A stretch of 39,743 bases of DNA from Nanobdellota archaeon (GTDB lineage Archaea; Nanobdellota; Nanobdellia; Pacearchaeales; GW2011-AR1): contig JAUSKC010000016.1 in the NCBI GenBank assembly GCA_030647125.1, positions 1-39,743 on the forward strand, written 5' to 3'. Below the pieces are notes generated by a model. The model was not told where the DNA came from. It was given only the letters and a program-made list of their open reading frames with translations, and did no database searches. Below are positions 37,350-39,743 of the stretch, piece after piece; position 1 is the stretch's first letter; each line of letters opens with the position of its first letter. The position numbers and the translations under genes were made by a program.

Positions 37350-37409
37350 AACTCAGAAAATCTCTTTGAGATTCTGGTAAAATACAATCGGTGCGAAAAA
37401 TAAAGGCAT

Positions 37410-37521
37410 GCCCCGTTAGTATAGAGGCCAAGTATACGGCCCTTTCAGCTCGTCGCACGAGATGATTCAAGTGAAGCGAGAAAGCACGGCCGGGACCCGA
37501 GTTCGAATCTCGGACGGGGCG
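37410..37521 (+). tRNA. tRNA-Glu (anticodon UUC) with intron
   Basis: Acceptor arms GCCCCGT (37410-37416) and ACGGGGC (37514-37520), discriminator G; D arm GTAT/ATAC; anticodon stem CGGCC (37437-37441) and GGCCG (37488-37492); anticodon TTC at 37444-37446; T arm CCGAG-TTCGAAT-CTCGG. The mature form has 73 bases without encoded CCA. An intron of 39 bases interrupts after position 37. The T-run CTCTTTTTTCC at about 37535-37545 is a likely terminator. The first base of the GTPase gene is 34 bases downstream. Confidence 0.93.
37448..37486 (+). other. tRNA-Glu intron (position 37/38)
   Basis: 39 bases between A37 and C38, the canonical archaeal site. TTTC of the anticodon loop can pair with GAAA near the 3' end of the intron, with three-base bulges on each side (AGC and CAC), a bulge-helix-bulge for the splicing endonuclease; the exact cut could shift by one or two bases. 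CTCGT-CGC-ACGAG forms an inner hairpin. Confidence 0.8.
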
Positions 37522-37555
37522 TTTATTTATTAAACTCTTTTTTCCTTGTGAAATT

Positions 37556-38404
37556 ATGAGAGTTCGTTATAGTTTTTCATCACGTAGGACAGGTCATATA
37601 GATAATATGAGAAAGCAAAGAGAGAAGTACCCAGCTTTGCTTAAAAAAGTCGTGACTGGTTCGGACATTATTCTGGAAGTTATTGATGCGCGGTTTATCG
37701 TAGAGAGCAGAAATGAAAGAGTTGAAGAGTGGGTTAAAGGTTTAGGGAAGAGATTGATTTATGTTTTTAATAAGGCCGACCTGGTTGATATGAAAAAGAT
37801 AAACAAAAGTGTTTTGAAAAACTTAAGACCGTACGTTTTTGTTTCAGCAACTGAAAGGCATGGAGGGAAGGATCTGAGAGAGAAAATTAAAATTGAGGCG
37901 AAAAAAGTGAGAGTTTTAACAGGAGAGAAGTTTGACAAGATTAACGTTGGTGTTATCGGTCAACCGAATTCCGGCAAGAGTTCTATAATCAATTTGCTTA
38001 TCGGTCGTTCATCGGCAGGCGTCGGTTCTCAAGCGGGCTTTACTAAAGGAATTCAAAAGTTAAGATTAAGCGAGGATGTTTTATTGTTTGATTCTCCTGG
38101 AGTTATTCCTGAAAATAAATATAGTCCAGATAAAATGGAATCCATAAGTTTGGATGCAATGATTGGCGCCCGCTCGCCTAATAAATTAAAAGATCCTGAA
38201 ATGGTTATTGCGCATTTATTTAGTTTGCATCCAAAGGTTTTGAAGAAATTTTATGGTGTTGGGAATGAAATAATTGATTCTGAAGAATTTATTGAAGCTG
38301 TTGGTAGAAAAATGAACTTTTTGAAAAAAGGTGGAGTTGTCGACGAGGATAAGATATCAAGAAAGATAATTCATGACTGGCAAGACGGGAAGATAAAGGT
38401 TTGA
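37556..38404 (+). CDS. Circularly permuted GTPase of the YlqF/YawG family
   Basis: 282 residues. G motifs occur in permuted order: G4 NKAD (72-75), SAT (97-99, G5), then G1 GQPNSGKSS (135-143), G2 Thr163 and G3 DSPG (179-182). The DAR motif (44-46, EVIDARF) before G4 is also typical. These GTPases assist assembly of the large ribosomal subunit. The C-terminal 90 residues form a helical domain without recognised RNA-binding motif. It directly follows tRNA-Glu, and its stop abuts the stop of the ZIP transporter gene. Confidence 0.9.
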   Translation: MRVRYSFSSRRTGHIDNMRKQREKYPALLKKVVTGSDIILEVIDARFIVESRNERVEEWVKGLGKRLIYVFNKADLVDMKKINKSVLKNLRPYVFVSATERHGGKDLREKIKIEAKKVRVLTGEKFDKINVGVIGQPNSGKSSIINLLIGRSSAGVGSQAGFTKGIQKLRLSEDVLLFDSPGVIPENKYSPDKMESISLDAMIGARSPNKLKDPEMVIAHLFSLHPKVLKKFYGVGNEIIDSEEFIEAVGRKMNFLKKGGVVDEDKISRKIIHDWQDGKIKV

Positions 38405-39154
38405 TTATTCTAACCACAATAACATTACCATTACTCCAACACCTATAGCAAAAGTAATTATTTGAAGGATAGCTTTCTTTAAACCAATGTCTTTGTGCAA
38501 TTCCGGGATTAAATCAGAGCCCGCTATGTAAATGAATCCTCCAACTGCTATTGGAACTAATATTGCTTCTAAATCTTTTATATAATTTGATGCCATTAAT
38601 GCGATTACAGCGCCGAGAATGGCTGTTAGCGCCGAGATGAAATTTACTAAAAGAGCTTTTGATTTTGAAAATCCACCATGAAGCAAGACACCAAAATCGC
38701 CAATTTCTTGAGGTATTTCATGCAAGGCCACCGCGATTGTCGTCGCAATTCCTATAGGGAAAGAAATTAAGTAAGAAATTCCTATTATTATCCCATCTAA
38801 GAAATTATGTATTCCGTCTCCGACAAGATTCATAATTGCAAAAGGGTGCACGTGTTCTTTTGTGATAGGCATGTGACAGTGCTGCCAGTGAACGACTTTT
38901 TCCAATATAAAAAATATTCCTATTCCTATTATTATTGATATTGAAGTCACTAATGTAAATCCATTTTCTTCCACTGCTTCGGGAAGAAGGTGAATGAATG
39001 CATCACCAAACAATGCTCCTGCGGAGAAGCTTATAGTATATATTAAAAATTTTTTTAGCTTTTCTGTTTTTATATTGATAGTAAATAATCCTATGAAAGA
39101 AATTAAACTTACAATAAAAACACTTACTATTGTGTAAAACCAGATTGTTAGCAT
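38405..39154 (-). CDS. ZIP-family metal transporter
   Basis: 249 residues with about eight membrane helices. The metal path is visible in GDGIHNFLDGIIIG (H116, N117, D120 on helix IV) and ALHEIPQEIGDFGVLLHGG (H145, E146, E150 on helix V); the loop before it is His-rich (WQHCHMPITKEHVHP). ZIP proteins bring Zn2+, Fe2+ or related ions into the cytoplasm. A minus-strand TATA box ATTTATAAACC is about 20-30 bases before the ATG at 39154. Length is normal for the short GufA/ZupT-like branch. Confidence 0.9.
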   Translation of the reverse strand: MLTIWFYTIVSVFIVSLISFIGLFTINIKTEKLKKFLIYTISFSAGALFGDAFIHLLPEAVEENGFTLVTSISIIIGIGIFFILEKVVHWQHCHMPITKEHVHPFAIMNLVGDGIHNFLDGIIIGISYLISFPIGIATTIAVALHEIPQEIGDFGVLLHGGFSKSKALLVNFISALTAILGAVIALMASNYIKDLEAILVPIAVGGFIYIAGSDLIPELHKDIGLKKAILQIITFAIGVGVMVMLLWLE

Positions 39155-39258
39155 TTGGGTTTTAGGATTAATTGGTTTATAAATTTTTACTTAGTTAGTA
39201 ATATACTATAAGATAGATAATTAGCAAAGTTTTTATAGTTTGGATTAATAAATAAATC

Positions 39259-39399
39259 ATGGCAGAAGTTATGATCAGAGTCAAGGGTTATGAATGCGAA
39301 CGTTGCACTCATCAATGGGCTCCCAGGCGAAAAGACAAACCAACAGTTTGTCCGACGTGCAAAAGTCCGTATTGGAATAAAAGGAAAAAGAAATCATGA
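39259..39399 (+). CDS. Small zinc-ribbon protein
   Basis: 46 residues: MAEVMIRVKGYECERCTHQW, APRRKDKPTVCPTCKSPYWN, ending KRKKKS. Two CxxC knuckles (C13-x2-C16 and C31-x2-C34) bind one zinc, and the ends are basic, so it likely binds DNA or RNA. Such single zinc ribbons are frequent in archaea and often lack an assigned role. TATA-like TTTTTATAG lies 20-30 bases before the ATG. Confidence 0.82.
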   Translation: MAEVMIRVKGYECERCTHQWAPRRKDKPTVCPTCKSPYWNKRKKKS

Positions 39400-39455
39400 A
39401 TATAAGTTATAATTCTTTTGATAAAATTTATAAACTTGTTTTGTTCTTTAGTTTT

Positions 39456-39743
39456 ATGAAGAAAATAGGTATTTTGTTTGTTGCTTTGTTTGCAGTTTTT
39501 TTAGTTGTTGGACTTTCTGCGCACTTTGTTTTGGCAGATGATGACTCTAACAGCGATTCTGGAAAATCTGAAGGAGAAAAATCAGGAAGCGGACAGAATG
39601 ATGATAACGATTCTGAAGATGAAGATTCTGACGATGATAATTCAAATTCTGGGAAATCGGGAAGCAATTCTGAAAAGGAAGATAGTGATGATAATGACAG
39701 TTCTGAGGAAAGCGAGGATAAAGATGATGATGAAGACGAGTTT
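39456..39743 (+). CDS. Secreted, extremely acidic protein (partial, runs off the window)
   Basis: 96 codons from ATG 39456 to the window end. A signal peptide (MKKIGILFVALFAVFLVVGL, then SAHFVLA) is followed by a low-complexity Asp/Ser/Glu/Asn/Gly tract (DDDSNSDSGKSEGEKSGSGQ and so on). A TATA-like ATTTATAAAC (about 39427-39436) precedes the start by about 20-29 bases. The tract probably binds Ca2+ or forms a disordered linker; the rest of the protein is not visible. Confidence 0.75.
   Translation, partial: MKKIGILFVALFAVFLVVGLSAHFVLADDDSNSDSGKSEGEKSGSGQNDDNDSEDEDSDDDNSNSGKSGSNSEKEDSDDNDSSEESEDKDDDEDEF

Noticed and set aside
37336-37409. Split-tRNA 5' half, as known in Nanoarchaeum for tRNA-Glu
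   Set aside because: Only 14 bases match; the fragment does not reach the anticodon, and a complete tRNA follows.
1-39743. CRISPR array or insertion sequence
   Set aside because: No regularly spaced direct repeats and no transposase frame or terminal inverted repeats were found.

Overview
The window reads as chromosomal DNA of a small-genome archaeon, most likely a DPANN lineage of the Woesearchaeota/Pacearchaeota kind (inference; no rRNA is present to settle it). The supporting signs are visibly AT-rich DNA, archaeal TATA boxes about 20-30 bases before mostly leaderless start codons, GAGGT-type ribosome sites on internal genes, a tRNA-Glu with an intron at position 37/38, an archaeal circularly permuted YlqF-type GTPase, tiny zinc-ribbon proteins, and many anchored or secreted proteins with Ser/Thr-rich stalks. 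No CRISPR array, rRNA or insertion-sequence transposase was seen.

Layout. 1-4.1 kb: secreted proteins (one partial, one beta-helix) mixed with three toxin-antitoxin modules (RHH-MazF, a second MazF pair, MNT-HepT); the MNT-HepT pair lies between the tail of the beta-helix gene and a decayed copy of that tail. 4.2-9.5 kb: a tight seven-gene operon of two radical SAM enzymes, a third protein that keeps the auxiliary-cluster cysteines but has no radical SAM CxxxCxxC motif, two sister Nudix hydrolases, a D12-type adenine-methylase-like protein with TPPY instead of DPPY, and a P-loop nucleotide kinase-like protein. This is the best candidate for an undescribed pathway in the window. 9.6-13.4 kb, minus strand: tandem-Nudix protein, GNAT, HIT, MazG and a Cys-rich surface protein. 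13.5-16.8 kb: an anchored protein, then a fusion of an HExxxH metallopeptidase-like segment with a nucleotidyltransferase, followed by three small unknown proteins, two of which are paralogues.

16.9-26.8 kb: a surface/envelope module. It holds a small one-pass protein, a mucin-like stalk protein, a winged-helix regulator with an elaborate operator, a 1133-residue surface protein carrying an intein-like Hint domain outside and a long charged tail inside, an 879-residue coiled-coil protein, and a minus-strand pair that includes a domain resembling the N-terminal domain of secretion ATPases. 26.9-30.2 kb: a VapBC-type module and phosphoenolpyruvate synthase split by one in-frame TAA. 30.3-32.5 kb: an ArsR-methyltransferase-small membrane protein-DUF302 operon with ATGA overlaps and a perfect 20-bp palindrome at the promoter, probably a metal or metalloid response. 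32.6-39.7 kb: an anchored beta-propeller, LemA, a methyltransferase, HtpX, a GC-rich structured intergenic island (candidate ncRNA), a 41-residue acidic protein, tRNA-Glu(UUC), a GTPase, a ZIP transporter, a zinc-ribbon protein and a partial secreted acidic protein.

Regulation is unusually legible: all four toxin-antitoxin loci, the winged-helix gene and the ArsR operon each carry a perfect inverted repeat at or just downstream of the TATA box. All counts and alignments were made by eye; no database search was run.
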